Assembly: GCF_900107625.1 (NCBI RefSeq)
Contig: NZ_FNQK01000019.1
Span: 1-57,737 of the forward strand
DNA length: 57,737 nt
DNA from: Bizionia paragorgiae
GTDB lineage: Bacteria; Bacteroidota; Bacteroidia; Flavobacteriales; Flavobacteriaceae
Reading direction: 5' to 3'
Shown: in pieces, positions 1 to 8,336 of the stretch
Position numbering within the stretch: the first letter of the stretch is position 1
How the letters are laid out: each line of letters begins with the position of its first letter
The notes under the pieces: generated by a model
The model's input: only the letters and a program-made list of their open reading frames with translations
Database searches by the model: none
What the model was told of the DNA's origin: nothing
Made by a program: the position numbers and the translations under genes

Positions 1-1
1 A

Positions 2-559
2 GGTAGCGTGTTAGGAAGCGCAACAACCAATGCACAAGGGGTAACAACCTTTACAACAGGGTGCGACCAAGAAACAAGCTTAAAAGTAACGAAGGCAGAA
101 TTTGAAGACAACACAGTAACTGTTGCAGGTTCTAAAGAGGAGCGCAAAGAAGTTACCGTAGATCTAACACCAATAAAACCAATTATTGTAGAAGATAAAG
201 TGGTATTAGACCCAATTTACTTCGAGTTTGACAAATCTAAAATTACACCTCAAGGAGCAGCAGAATTAGATAAATTAGTATTAGTAATGAACAAATACCC
301 AGAAATGGTTATTTATGCGACGTCTCACACAGATAGTAGAGGTTCGGATAGTTACAACATGAATTTATCCGACCGCAGAGCAAAAGCAACTGTAGCTTAC
401 GTTATCTCAAAAGGAATTTCAGCTTCTAGAATATCAGGAGATGGAAAAGGAGAAAGCGAACCAGCAGTAGCATGTGGTGCTAACTGTACTGAAGAGCAAC
501 ACCAACAAAACAGACGTTCGGAATTCATTATTAAAAGTGGAGGTCCTAACAGTAACTAA
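2..559 (+). CDS. OmpA/Pal-like outer-membrane protein, C-terminal part (5' end outside window)
   Basis: The frame is open from the first bases, so the true start lies upstream. About 60 residues of a beta-rich segment come first and resemble the end of a carboxypeptidase-regulatory-like repeat. The peptidoglycan-binding OmpA C-domain follows: it opens with DPIYFEFDKSKITPQG, includes the HTDSRGSDSYNMNLSDRRA core and ends in NRRSEFII. Such domains bind peptidoglycan non-covalently from the outer membrane. In flavobacteria, large OmpA proteins of this kind often follow a PorP/SprF gene of the gliding and type IX secretion machinery, but that neighbour is outside the window, so this context is only inferred. 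The domain assignment is secure; the role of the whole protein is not known. Confidence 0.88.
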   Translation, partial: GSVLGSATTNAQGVTTFTTGCDQETSLKVTKAEFEDNTVTVAGSKEERKEVTVDLTPIKPIIVEDKVVLDPIYFEFDKSKITPQGAAELDKLVLVMNKYPEMVIYATSHTDSRGSDSYNMNLSDRRAKATVAYVISKGISASRISGDGKGESEPAVACGANCTEEQHQQNRRSEFIIKSGGPNSN

Positions 560-590
560 ACCTTTAACCAACAACCAAATTAAAAAAACC

Positions 591-623
591 AAAAAGCCAC
601 ATCTTAAAAGATGTGGCTTTTTT
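591..623. terminator. Bidirectional intrinsic terminator between convergent genes
   Basis: A perfect hairpin pairs 591-605 with 608-622. GCCACATCTT is flanked by A-runs on the left and T-runs on the right. It lies 31 bp after the OmpA-like stop and 31 bp before the stop of the convergent CYTH gene, so it can end transcription from both sides. Confidence 0.85.
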
Positions 624-653
624 ATTTTGTAGCACGCTTTTAAGAACAAAACC

Positions 654-1124
654 TTAGCTCCATTGACGATAAGGGTAACTACTTAATTGGGAATTGTAAT
701 ACCTAATATCTCCGGTAACCTCATCTCCCAACCAATCGGGTTTTTCAAAGGTTTCATTTTCTGAACTCAATTCAATTTCTGCGACAACCAATCCTTCATT
801 ATCGCCAGAAAACTCATCTATTTCAAAAATGTGCTGCCCCACTTTAACCTCAAACCTTACTTTACTAATTATTCCAGGCTCACACAACTGCAATAAGGAC
901 TCGGCATCTGTTTTAGAAATTTCTTTCTCCCATTCAAAGCGAGATACACCGTCGTTAGTAGACTGCCCTTTCACCGTTAAAAATCCTTTATCGCCTTTTA
1001 ATCTTACACGAACTGTACGTTCTTTATGGGTATTTAAAAAACCTTGTATAATTACAGTCTGTTTAAAAGCTTGCACTTTATAATCTGAGGACTGCACCAA
1101 AAATTTACGTTCAATTTCTATCAT
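654..1124 (-). CDS. CYTH domain protein (triphosphatase/adenylate cyclase-like tunnel enzyme)
   Basis: This 156-residue protein begins MIEIERKFLV, which holds the ExExK signature of the CYTH fold (E3, E5, K7). Alternating charged beta strands follow (RVRLKGDKGFLTVKG, FEVKVGQHIFEIDEF, VVAEIEL), forming the triphosphate-binding tunnel. Stand-alone bacterial CYTH proteins of this length usually hydrolyse inorganic triphosphate or nucleoside triphosphates with Mg or Mn. Few act as adenylate cyclases, and the substrate cannot be read from the sequence. It is monocistronic and convergent with the OmpA-like gene, with a shared terminator between them. The ATG puts the signature at the very N-terminus, as usual for the family. 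Confidence 0.88.
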   Translation of the reverse strand: MIEIERKFLVQSSDYKVQAFKQTVIIQGFLNTHKERTVRVRLKGDKGFLTVKGQSTNDGVSRFEWEKEISKTDAESLLQLCEPGIISKVRFEVKVGQHIFEIDEFSGDNEGLVVAEIELSSENETFEKPDWLGDEVTGDIRYYNSQLSSYPYRQWS

Positions 1125-1204
1125 AGTATTCTGGACTTAAGCTTATATGAAACTAAATAAGACGATTAGTAACCGTACTTTTCGAATTTAAGCCAAAGAT
1201 ATAG

Positions 1205-1212
1205 TATTTTTG
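1205..1212 (+). promoter_or_regulatory. Candidate Bacteroidetes -7 box for dinB
   Basis: TATTTTTG matches the Bacteroidetes sigma-A -7 consensus TAnnTTTG and lies 17 bp before the dinB ATG, which implies a very short leader. No convincing -33 TTTG was identified. Confidence 0.4.
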
Positions 1213-1229
1213 ACATTCACTCAGAAAAC

Positions 1230-2330
1230 ATGTCTTTAGACTTTCCTATTCGCAAAATTATTCATGTCGATATGGATGCATTTTATGCCTCTGTCGAACA
1301 AATGGATAATCCCGAACTTATAGGAAAACCACTAGCTGTTGGCGGTAGCGAAACTCGCGGTGTGGTAAGCGCAGCAAGTTATGAGGCACGAAAATTTGGG
1401 GTACGCAGTGCAATGAGCGGGGTAATGGCTAAACGCAATTGCCCGGACCTCATTTTCGTTCGTCCGCGATTTGACCGTTACAAAGAAATTTCCAAGCAAA
1501 TAAGAGCTATTTTTTTCGAGTATACAGATCTTGTAGAACCCCTTGCCTTAGATGAAGCCTATTTAGATGTTACTGAAAACAAAAAAGGAAACCCCAGCGC
1601 TTCGCTTATCGCCGAAGAAATACGAGCACGCATTTTAAAAGATGTGGGGCTAACGGCCTCGGCAGGCATTTCTATAAATAAATTTATTGCCAAAGTCGCT
1701 AGTGATTACAATAAACCCAACGGACAAAAAACAGTAAACCCAGAAGACGTACTAGACTTTTTAGAGGCTTTAGATATTCGAAAGTTTTATGGTATAGGCA
1801 AAGTGACCGCCGAAAAAATGTATCAAAAAGGCATTTTTACGGGAGCGGACTTAAAAACAAAATCGTTAGCATATTTAGAAAGCAACTTTGGGAAATCGGG
1901 ACGTTACTATTACGATGTTGTTCGCGGCATTCACAACAGTGCAGTAAAACCCAATAGAACACGAAAGAGTTTGGCTGCAGAGCGTACATTTAGCACAAAC
2001 TTATCGTCGGAAGTTTTTATGTTAGAAAAATTAGAACATATTGCAGAAGAGGTATCAAAACGTTTAAAGTCTAATAAAATAGCTGGAAAGACTGTGACTC
2101 TTAAAATTAAATACAGTGATTTCTCGTTGCATACCCGAAGTAAAACACTGCCTTATTTTGTGAGTGATAAAGCCTTACTTTTAGAGACCGCTAAGGACCT
2201 ATTATACCAAGAAAAACTGGAGAATTCTGTGCGTTTGTTAGGCATATCATTATCGAATTTAAACACTGAAAAAGCCATAAAGAAACCCGAATCTAAAACT
2301 GTAAGTGCACAGCTTAAATTCGGGTTTTAA
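1230..2330 (+). CDS. dinB: DNA polymerase IV (Y family)
   Basis: This is an error-prone translesion polymerase of 366 residues. HVDMDAFYASVE (D14, D16) and PLALDEAYLDVT (D108, E109) supply the metal-binding carboxylates of the Y-family palm. F18 and Y19 lie in the steric-gate region. A helix-hairpin-helix region near 165-200 and the little-finger domain follow. The last residues, AQLKFGF, look like the beta-clamp binding tail. The ATG at 1230 directly precedes the N-terminal strand. No LexA-like operator was identified upstream. The gene stands alone, between the divergent CYTH gene and a dispersed repeat element that separates it from convergent pyk. Confidence 0.95.
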   Translation: MSLDFPIRKIIHVDMDAFYASVEQMDNPELIGKPLAVGGSETRGVVSAASYEARKFGVRSAMSGVMAKRNCPDLIFVRPRFDRYKEISKQIRAIFFEYTDLVEPLALDEAYLDVTENKKGNPSASLIAEEIRARILKDVGLTASAGISINKFIAKVASDYNKPNGQKTVNPEDVLDFLEALDIRKFYGIGKVTAEKMYQKGIFTGADLKTKSLAYLESNFGKSGRYYYDVVRGIHNSAVKPNRTRKSLAAERTFSTNLSSEVFMLEKLEHIAEEVSKRLKSNKIAGKTVTLKIKYSDFSLHTRSKTLPYFVSDKALLLETAKDLLYQEKLENSVRLLGISLSNLNTEKAIKKPESKTVSAQLKFGF

Positions 2331-2342
2331 TATATATTATTT

Positions 2343-2435
2343 GCGTTAGCGATAGTAACGGCATCCTTTTGCTTTTACTGCAAAAGATATAGTGTATAGC
2401 GCGGTCTAGTTTATAATAGTAAACTAGAAACGCCC
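2343..2435 (-). repeat. Dispersed GGGCGTT...TAACGC intergenic element, copy A
   Basis: Read on the minus strand, this 93-bp element starts GGGCGTT and then has a 9-bp hairpin (TCTAGTTTA/TAAACTAGA; plus-strand arms 2405-2413 and 2420-2428). It continues CGCTATACACTATATCTTTT and ends AAGGATGCCGTTAC...CTAACGC. Copy B at 15517 has the same blocks in the same order, nearly base for base outside the hairpin. It fills the gap between the convergent dinB and pyk stops. Its hairpin may act as a terminator here, but it lacks a clean T-run. Confidence 0.8.
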
Positions 2436-2443
2436 AAAGACTT

Positions 2444-3871
2444 CTAAATCTCGGACACACGTAAGGTGTTAACCATTCCTTTATCTTGAATTGGCATTGC
2501 TGCTAAACTCACCATCATATCACCTTTAGTTACAAAACCTTGTGCCAAAGCGAATTTATTGACATCTTCAATAGTTTCGTCGGTACTAACATATTTATCG
2601 TAGTGATATGCTTTAACTCCCCAAAGCAAGCTTAGTTGTGTTAAAATACGCTTATTTGAGGTAAACACTAAAATGTGAGCACTTGGGCGCCAAGCTGAAA
2701 TCTGAAATGCAGTATACCCACTATTAGTTAGTGTTGTTATCGCCTTAGCATTAATATCGTTAGCCATTAATGCCGCATGATAACAAATTGATTTCGTAAT
2801 AAAACGTTTAGTACGCACATGTGGCGGAGATTGTGGCACTTTTATTAAATCTGAATGCTCCACACTCATTATAATGTTCGACATTTGCTGAATCACCTCG
2901 ACAGGGTACTGACCAACACTTGTCTCCCCTGATAACATTACGGCATCGGCACCGTCCATAACCGAATTGGCAACATCGTTAACCTCTGCACGTGTAGGTG
3001 TTAAACTTGTAATCATGGTCTCCATCATTTGGGTAGCTATGATTACAGGGATTCTAGCACTTTTAGCTTTATGAACTAATTTCTTTTGTATTAATGGTAC
3101 TTCTTCGGCAGGGATTTCTACTCCTAGATCACCTCTTGCTACCATTAATCCGTCGCAATACGCTACAATTTTATCGATATTCTCAACTGCTTCTGGCTTT
3201 TCAATTTTAGCTATAATTGGAATTTTATGATCGCTATGTTTTTTAATTAAATCTTGAAGCAGCATTAAATCTTCGGCGTGACGCACGAAAGACAAAGCGA
3301 TCCAATCGACTTCCAACTCACAAGCAAAAATCGCATCTTCAATATCCTTTTCTGTTAAAGCGGGTTGTGAAATGTTTGTATTTGGAAGGTTTACACCTTT
3401 ACGAGAACGCAACGGTCCGCCTTGGATAACTTTGGTTAAAACTTCATCTTTTCCGTTTGTAGAAACAACTTCGAAGATTAATTTTCCGTCGTCTAAAAGC
3501 ACGCGCTCACCCGGGTTTGCATCTTGAGGAAAGTTATCGTAAGTCATATAAACACGTTTTTTGGTCCCTACAAATTTCTTTCCTGTAGCAAAAACGATTT
3601 CATCTCCTGGATTTACGAAGACTTCACCTTTCATCACTCCTACACGGAGTTTAGGGCCTTGTAAATCGCCCAAAATAGAAGCGTTATAACCAAACTCTTC
3701 GTTAAGCTCGCGAATCATTTTGACACGCTCTTTAACGTCTTCATAATCTGCATGCGAAAAGTTTATTCTAAATACATTTGCTCCAGCATCTAACATAGCC
3801 TTAAGCACTGATTTATTGCTAGTCGCTGGGCCTAAAGTGGCAACAATTTTTGTCTTTTTTCTTTTCAACAT
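2444..3871 (-). CDS. pyk: Pyruvate kinase
   Basis: This enzyme makes the final ATP of glycolysis from phosphoenolpyruvate. The 475 residues carry the expected blocks in order: KIVATLGPAT and AGANVFRINFSHA at the N-terminus, LGDLQGPKLRVG, the catalytic lysine in IIAKIEKPEAVENI, VARGDLGVEIP with its metal-binding acidic residue, and ATQMMETM and LSGETSVGQYP. The C-terminal domain is that of a typical bacterial enzyme. Its ATG overlaps the stop of the upstream IPExxxVDY gene by one base (TAATG), so the two are translationally coupled and part of the minus-strand run that begins at acpP. Confidence 0.97.
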   Translation of the reverse strand: MLKRKKTKIVATLGPATSNKSVLKAMLDAGANVFRINFSHADYEDVKERVKMIRELNEEFGYNASILGDLQGPKLRVGVMKGEVFVNPGDEIVFATGKKFVGTKKRVYMTYDNFPQDANPGERVLLDDGKLIFEVVSTNGKDEVLTKVIQGGPLRSRKGVNLPNTNISQPALTEKDIEDAIFACELEVDWIALSFVRHAEDLMLLQDLIKKHSDHKIPIIAKIEKPEAVENIDKIVAYCDGLMVARGDLGVEIPAEEVPLIQKKLVHKAKSARIPVIIATQMMETMITSLTPTRAEVNDVANSVMDGADAVMLSGETSVGQYPVEVIQQMSNIIMSVEHSDLIKVPQSPPHVRTKRFITKSICYHAALMANDINAKAITTLTNSGYTAFQISAWRPSAHILVFTSNKRILTQLSLLWGVKAYHYDKYVSTDETIEDVNKFALAQGFVTKGDMMVSLAAMPIQDKGMVNTLRVSEI

Positions 3872-4356
3872 TAGTTAAATATTAAATTTTCTTTTGATTT
3901 GAGCTGATTGGCGTCTATAAAATGAGCCATCACTACTTGTTTAATCTCTTGTATTGTGTTTAATATAAGCTTTTGCTCGTCATCGTCCAATTCACTCTCG
4001 ATCTTTAGGAGATAATTAACACGCTTATATTCGGGTAATAGGTGATACGTTTTTGTTGTTTTACCATCGCCAAATAGGGAGTCTACAGAATCGGGTTGTT
4101 GCTGCATCTCTATTTTACAGGTATTAGACACCAAATTCCAAACGGTATCTTGGTCTTGATCTATCCATTCAAAAATCGAATAATGAGCTGCTAGATTGTC
4201 ACTCTTGATATCTTCTGTCTTCCTATAAAGATGGATTTCTAACTGTTTATTTATTAAGTAAGCCAGTCTGAAATCTTCTAGGTTTGAGTGAATGCCAATG
4301 AGTGTAAATTCTTCTTCCTCGAAAAAATCATCTAAAACCAATTTTTTTATCGCCAT
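3871..4356 (-). CDS. IPExxxVDY family protein (function unknown)
   Basis: This 161-residue conserved Bacteroidetes protein has no assigned function. It carries LLPEYKRVNYLL, a variant of the motif that names the family (I/L-P-E...V-D/N-Y). It is acidic overall, has no signal peptide or membrane segment, and its N-terminus is rich in acidic and aromatic residues (DDFFEEEEFTLIGI). Its position between rnc and pyk is the conserved one in Flavobacteriia and supports the family call as much as the motif does. The stop overlaps the pyk start. A 136-bp gap containing a perfect inverted repeat separates it from rnc, so this gene and pyk may have their own promoter. Confidence 0.82.
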   Translation of the reverse strand: MAIKKLVLDDFFEEEEFTLIGIHSNLEDFRLAYLINKQLEIHLYRKTEDIKSDNLAAHYSIFEWIDQDQDTVWNLVSNTCKIEMQQQPDSVDSLFGDGKTTKTYHLLPEYKRVNYLLKIESELDDDEQKLILNTIQEIKQVVMAHFIDANQLKSKENLIFN

Positions 4357-4413
4357 TTATTCACACCAATTTTAACGTGTAAATATAATATTATTAGTTT
4401 TTAGACCCTATTA

Positions 4414-4436
4414 TTTTACGTTATCTTAACGTAAAA
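4414..4436. repeat. Perfect 10-bp inverted repeat in the rnc/IPExxxVDY gap
   Basis: TTTTACGTTA and TAACGTAAAA (4414-4423 and 4427-4436) are separated by three bases. This could be an operator upstream of the IPExxxVDY-pyk pair, or a weak hairpin in the leader. The arms do not end in a T-run long enough for a convincing terminator. Confidence 0.5.
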
Positions 4437-4492
4437 CTTAGGGGATAGAAAGTATGGTAATAGTTGTAATACCAGTAAGCGAATTTAGGGAC

Positions 4493-5239
4493 TTAGTCGT
4501 TTAATGCTTTTGAAATGGCATCTTGAAACGCAAAAAAGGCACGTTTAGACGCTTTTTCTTCTGCTTTCTTTTTTGAAGTTGCTCGTGCTTTCGAAACCAC
4601 TTTATTGTCTATCGACAGTTTTACCGAAAAATGCTTAACCTCATCATTACCGGTATCTTCATACACGTTATAATTAAAGGTTTTCTTTTCTTTTTGACAC
4701 CATTCGATAAGCAGACTTTTATAACTAATAACCTTGCCTTCTAGTTTTTCAATATCTACAAAAGGGTCTATCACTTTATCATGAATAAACTTTTCGCAAT
4801 ATGAATAGCCGCGATCTAAGAATATAGCGCCTACAATAGATTCAAAAAGGTTACCGTGAATATTATCTCCAAATTGACCTTTAGGTATTTTCGACTGTAC
4901 TAAATCTATAAGTTTTAAGTCTTTACCGAGTTCATTTAAGTGCTCACGGCTAACAATTTTAGAACGCATTTTTGTTAGGTAGCCTTCATCGCCACCAGGC
5001 ACTTCTGAATACAAATGATGAGCAATAACAGAGCCTAACATAGCGTCACCTAAAAATTCTAAACGCTCATAGTTTACCGTATCTCCCTTACTGTTTTTTA
5101 TGTTCATAGAACGGTGAGTAAAGGCGGTTTGAAAATGCTCTAGGTTTTTAGGTTTAAACCCAATAATTTTTGAGATCGTCGCAAAAAAAATCCCGTTGTC
5201 TTTAGAACGGGAATTAAATATGTTACGAATACGTTTCAT
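4493..5239 (-). CDS. rnc: Ribonuclease III
   Basis: This is a double-strand-specific endoribonuclease for rRNA and mRNA processing. The signature YERLEFLGDAML (residues 57-68) and the second catalytic cluster NLFESIVGAIFLDRGY are intact. A C-terminal double-stranded RNA-binding domain follows, from about SYKSLLIEWCQ to the lysine-rich KKKAEEKASKRAF. At 248 residues it is slightly longer than the proteobacterial enzyme because of an N-terminal extension that is common in Bacteroidetes. It begins 7 bp after fabF on the minus strand, in the conserved acpP-fabF-rnc order. Confidence 0.96.
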   Translation of the reverse strand: MKRIRNIFNSRSKDNGIFFATISKIIGFKPKNLEHFQTAFTHRSMNIKNSKGDTVNYERLEFLGDAMLGSVIAHHLYSEVPGGDEGYLTKMRSKIVSREHLNELGKDLKLIDLVQSKIPKGQFGDNIHGNLFESIVGAIFLDRGYSYCEKFIHDKVIDPFVDIEKLEGKVISYKSLLIEWCQKEKKTFNYNVYEDTGNDEVKHFSVKLSIDNKVVSKARATSKKKAEEKASKRAFFAFQDAISKALND

Positions 5240-5246
5240 TCAGAAA

Positions 5247-6497
5247 TTAATCTAATTTTTTAAACAGTACACAAGCGTTATGACCTCCAAAACCGAAGGT
5301 GTTACTCATAGCCACTTTAACATCTCTCTTTTGAGGTTTGTTTAAGGTCAAGTTTAATTCTGGGTCGATATTCTCGTCTACAGTCGTGTGGTTAATTGTA
5401 GGAGGTATAATACCATGCTCTATAGATAAAATAGAGGCTATAGCTTCAATAGCTCCTGCAGCCCCTAACAGGTGACCTGTCATTGACTTTGTAGAGTTAA
5501 TATTAATTGTTTTAGCATGAGCGCCAAAAACTTCAGTAATTGCTTTTAATTCTGCAACATCTCCTAGCGGTGTCGATGTACCGTGTGTGTTAATATGGTC
5601 TACAGCTTCAGGTTCTAAACCTGCATTTTCTAGACAATTTCTCATCACAGCCATTACGCCAATACCTTCAGGATGTGGTGCCGTCATATGGTGAGCATCT
5701 GAAGACATTCCTCCACCTAAAACTTCGGCATAAATCTTTGCCCCTCTAGCTTTAGCGTGTTCATATTCTTCAAGAATGATTGCTCCTGCTCCTTCACCTA
5801 AAACAAATCCATCTCTAGTCGCATCAAAAGGTCTTGATGCCGTTTCCGGACTTTCATTTCTAGTAGATAAGGCATGCATAGCGTTAAAACCACCCATTCC
5901 AGCAATTGTAACTGCAGCTTCACTTCCACCTGTTACTATAACATCACATTGTCCTAAACGAATATAGTTTAAGGCATCGATCATAGCATTTGCCGAAGAG
6001 GCACATGCAGAAACAGTGGTGTAATTAGGTCCCATAAATCCATTTTTAATAGATATGTTACCAGGTGCAATATCTGCAATCATTTTTGGGATAAAGAACG
6101 GATTAAATCTTGGCGTACCATCTCCCTGAGCGAAGTTTAAAACTTCGTTCTGAAACGTTTCCAAGCCTCCAATTCCTGCTCCCCAAATCACTCCAACTCG
6201 CAGTTTGTTTACGGTCTCTAAATCTAGTTTAGAGTCCGCAATAGCCTCATCAGATGCGACCATTGCGTACTGCGTAAACCTGTCCATTTTACGAGCCTCT
6301 TTTCTATCAAGAAAATCGGTCGCGTTGAAGTTTTTTAATTCACAAGCGAATTTCGTCTTGAACTTTTCAGTATCAAAATAGGTTATTGGTGCAGCACCAC
6401 TTTTACCATTTAATAAGGCTTCCCAATATTCATCTTTGGTATTCCCAATAGGTGTTAATGCTCCTAGCCCCGTTACTACAACTCGCTTTAATTCCAT
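5247..6497 (-). CDS. fabF: Beta-ketoacyl-ACP synthase II (FabF)
   Basis: This is the housekeeping elongating condensing enzyme of fatty acid synthesis. At 416 residues it has the full thiolase fold, with the nucleophile C165 in TVSACASSANAM and histidines in NTHGTSTPLGD and STKSMTGHLLGAAG. It lies 13 bp downstream of its partner acpP and 7 bp upstream of rnc, a very common operon. Its position identifies it as the primary-metabolism enzyme, in contrast to the three ketosynthase-like genes of the pigment cluster at 27510-32821. Confidence 0.97.
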   Translation of the reverse strand: MELKRVVVTGLGALTPIGNTKDEYWEALLNGKSGAAPITYFDTEKFKTKFACELKNFNATDFLDRKEARKMDRFTQYAMVASDEAIADSKLDLETVNKLRVGVIWGAGIGGLETFQNEVLNFAQGDGTPRFNPFFIPKMIADIAPGNISIKNGFMGPNYTTVSACASSANAMIDALNYIRLGQCDVIVTGGSEAAVTIAGMGGFNAMHALSTRNESPETASRPFDATRDGFVLGEGAGAIILEEYEHAKARGAKIYAEVLGGGMSSDAHHMTAPHPEGIGVMAVMRNCLENAGLEPEAVDHINTHGTSTPLGDVAELKAITEVFGAHAKTININSTKSMTGHLLGAAGAIEAIASILSIEHGIIPPTINHTTVDENIDPELNLTLNKPQKRDVKVAMSNTFGFGGHNACVLFKKLD

Positions 6498-6510
6498 AAA
6501 TTTCTAATGC

Positions 6511-6744
6511 TTATTTTGCAGCTTCAATATATGATACAGCTTGACCAACTGTCGCAATGTTCTCTGCTTGATCGTCTGGAATTTGGATATCAAATTCTTT
6601 TTCGAATTCCATTATTAGTTCTACAGTGTCTAATGAATCTGCTCCTAAATCGTTCGTGAAGCTCGCTTCAGTTACAACTTCGTTTTCATCAACACCTAAT
6701 TTGTCTACGATGATCGCTTTTACTCTTGATGCAATGTCTGACAT
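6511..6744 (-). CDS. acpP: Acyl carrier protein
   Basis: This 77-residue acidic ACP carries the 4'-phosphopantetheine attachment site in [11 protein letters not shown] (S37). It is the carrier for primary fatty acid synthesis, and it leads the acpP-fabF-rnc run. It is clearly distinct in sequence from the dedicated ACP of the pigment cluster at 30347. The divergent purN lies across a 182-bp AT-rich gap that must contain both promoters. Confidence 0.97.
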   Translation of the reverse strand: MSDIASRVKAIIVDKLGVDENEVVTEASFTNDLGADSLDTVELIMEFEKEFDIQIPDDQAENIATVGQAVSYIEAAK

Positions 6745-6775
6745 AATTTTAATTTTTTTAGTTTTAATTAAGAGG

Positions 6776-6783
6776 CAAAAATA
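6776..6783 (-). promoter_or_regulatory. Candidate -7 box for the acpP operon
   Basis: CAAAAATA on the plus strand reads TATTTTTG on the minus strand, matching TAnnTTTG. It lies 31 bp upstream of the acpP ATG. No TTTG was found at the usual -33 distance. Confidence 0.4.
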
Positions 6784-6926
6784 AAAAACTTTATTTTAAA
6801 ACACATCTTTCTTTCAAAAATGTGGTTGTAATTTAATAAATAAACTTTAACTATTTGATATTTACCCTTTAATTGTTAATAATTATTCTTTTTTTTGTGG
6901 ACACAATTTAAACATTATATCTGTAA

Positions 6927-7499
6927 ATGAAACGTATTGTAATTTTTGCTTCCGGAGGGGGAACTAATGCTGAAAATTTGATTAAGTTTTTTCACAACAG
7001 TGATAATGCTACTGTTATTCAGGTTCTAACTAACAATCCTCATGCCAAAGTTTTAGACCGGTGCAAAAAGCTAAACGTCAGCGCTTTATCATTTAATAAA
7101 ATAGCCTTTACCGAGACCGATGATGTTCTTAATATCTTAAAGGCGTCTAAACCCGACCTTATAATATTGGCTGGTTTTTTATGGAAATTCCCTGAGCATA
7201 TTATTGCAGAATTTCCAAATAAAGTAATCAATATCCACCCTGCTTTACTTCCTAAATTTGGAGGAAAAGGCATGTACGGAAAACATGTTCACGAAGCCGT
7301 AATAAAAAGCAAAGAAACAGAAACGGGCATCACAATTCACTATGTAAATGAGAATTATGATGATGGAGCGATCATTTTTCAGGCAAAATGCGAAGTCAAA
7401 ACGACAGATTCGGCTGATGATGTTGCTGAAAAAATCCACGAATTAGAAATGAAACACTTTCCTATAGTAGTAGAAAAATTAATAAAACCGACAAAATAA
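6927..7499 (+). CDS. purN: Phosphoribosylglycinamide formyltransferase (GAR transformylase)
   Basis: This enzyme transfers the formyl group of 10-formyl-tetrahydrofolate to GAR in purine synthesis. The phosphate-binding loop ASGGGTNAENL is at the N-terminus. The catalytic set is visible: N102 and H104 in VINIHPALLPKF, and D146 in NENYDDGAIIFQ. The length, 190 residues, is normal. It is divergent from acpP and monocistronic. A second purine-pathway gene, a long amidophosphoribosyltransferase, lies 1.9 kb downstream. Confidence 0.95.
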   Translation: MKRIVIFASGGGTNAENLIKFFHNSDNATVIQVLTNNPHAKVLDRCKKLNVSALSFNKIAFTETDDVLNILKASKPDLIILAGFLWKFPEHIIAEFPNKVINIHPALLPKFGGKGMYGKHVHEAVIKSKETETGITIHYVNENYDDGAIIFQAKCEVKTTDSADDVAEKIHELEMKHFPIVVEKLIKPTK

Positions 7500-7540
7500 A
7501 AGGTCGCATTAGATTATAAAAGCACTTTTAACAGCAAGTA

Positions 7541-7560
7541 TAAACGAGTAATTTCGTTTA
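7541..7560. repeat. Short inverted repeat downstream of purN
   Basis: TAAACGA and TCGTTTA are separated by six bases in the 112-bp purN/RNase H gap. There is no T-run, so its role is unclear. Confidence 0.3.
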
Positions 7561-7611
7561 AATACGCTTAATTGTATACCCACTTTCTACCTAAGAGCTT
7601 CTAAATTAAAA

Positions 7612-8253
7612 ATGAGCACAAAGAAAAAAAAATACTACACCATTTGGAAAGGTCATAAAACTGGCGTTTTTGACTCTTGGAATATATGCAAAAAACACAT
7701 TAAGAATTTCGAAGGCGCACAGTACAAGTCATTTCCTACTCGTGATGCTGCTGAAAAAGCTTTAGTCGGTAATTACTTTGATTATATTGGAAAAAGCAAG
7801 TCTTTTAAAAGCGAACTTTCCGCTCTTGAGCTAAAAAAAATTGGTCTTCCCAATTATAATTCTATTGCCGTTGATGCCGCTTCCAGTGGAAACCCTGGCA
7901 TTATGGAATACCGTGGTGTAGATACCAAAACAAAAAAACAATTATTTATTCAAGGCCCTTTCGAGCAAGGCACTAATAATATAGGAGAGTTTTTAGCTCT
8001 TGTTCACGGATTAAGTTTTCTAAAAAAACACCAGAGTGACCGTATTATTTATACCGACTCGAAAACAGCAATGAGCTGGGTACGTAAAAAACAATGCAAC
8101 AGCAAACTAGAGCGCACGGCAAAAAACAAACCTGTATTCGATTTAGTAGATCGCGCTGTAAGTTGGCTAAAAAATAACGACTATTCTACAACTATAGTAA
8201 AATGGGAAACCAAAGCTTGGGGAGAAATTCCTGCAGATTTCGGTAGAAAATAA
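7612..8253 (+). CDS. rnhA: Ribonuclease H with viroplasmin-like N-terminal domain
   Basis: Residues 6-52 form a viroplasmin (caulimovirus TAV-type) domain: YYTIWKGHKTGVFDSWNICK, then a conserved aromatic and a helix. This domain binds RNA-DNA hybrids in eukaryotic RNase H1. The RNase H domain follows with D88 (AVDAASSGNP), E126 (NNIGEFLAL) and D149 (IYTDSKTAM) as metal ligands. The enzyme cleaves RNA in RNA-DNA hybrids at R-loops and primers. The two-domain layout at 213 residues is the standard form in Bacteroidetes. The ATG follows an AT-rich leader with no strong ribosome-binding site, as is usual in this phylum. Confidence 0.93.
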   Translation: MSTKKKKYYTIWKGHKTGVFDSWNICKKHIKNFEGAQYKSFPTRDAAEKALVGNYFDYIGKSKSFKSELSALELKKIGLPNYNSIAVDAASSGNPGIMEYRGVDTKTKKQLFIQGPFEQGTNNIGEFLALVHGLSFLKKHQSDRIIYTDSKTAMSWVRKKQCNSKLERTAKNKPVFDLVDRAVSWLKNNDYSTTIVKWETKAWGEIPADFGRK

Positions 8254-8280
8254 TTGATGTAAATTATCGTTTTTAAATCG

Positions 8281-8314
8281 TTTGCGTCAACAGAAAAAAA
8301 AATACGTAACTTTG
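8281..8314 (+). promoter_or_regulatory. Bacteroidetes-type promoter of the PfkB kinase gene
   Basis: TTTG at 8281-8284 and TAACTTTG at 8307-8314 match the -33 and -7 consensus boxes, separated by 22 bp. The -7 box ends 22 bp before the ATG. Confidence 0.6.
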
Positions 8315-8336
8315 CAAAAAATATAGAATACAATTT

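Noticed and set aside
2343-2435. Integron attC site
   Set aside because: The borders recall attC core sites (GTT/AAC), but their order is inverted relative to attC (GTT left, AAC right) and the GTTRRRY consensus is not met. No integrase or cassette genes are near.
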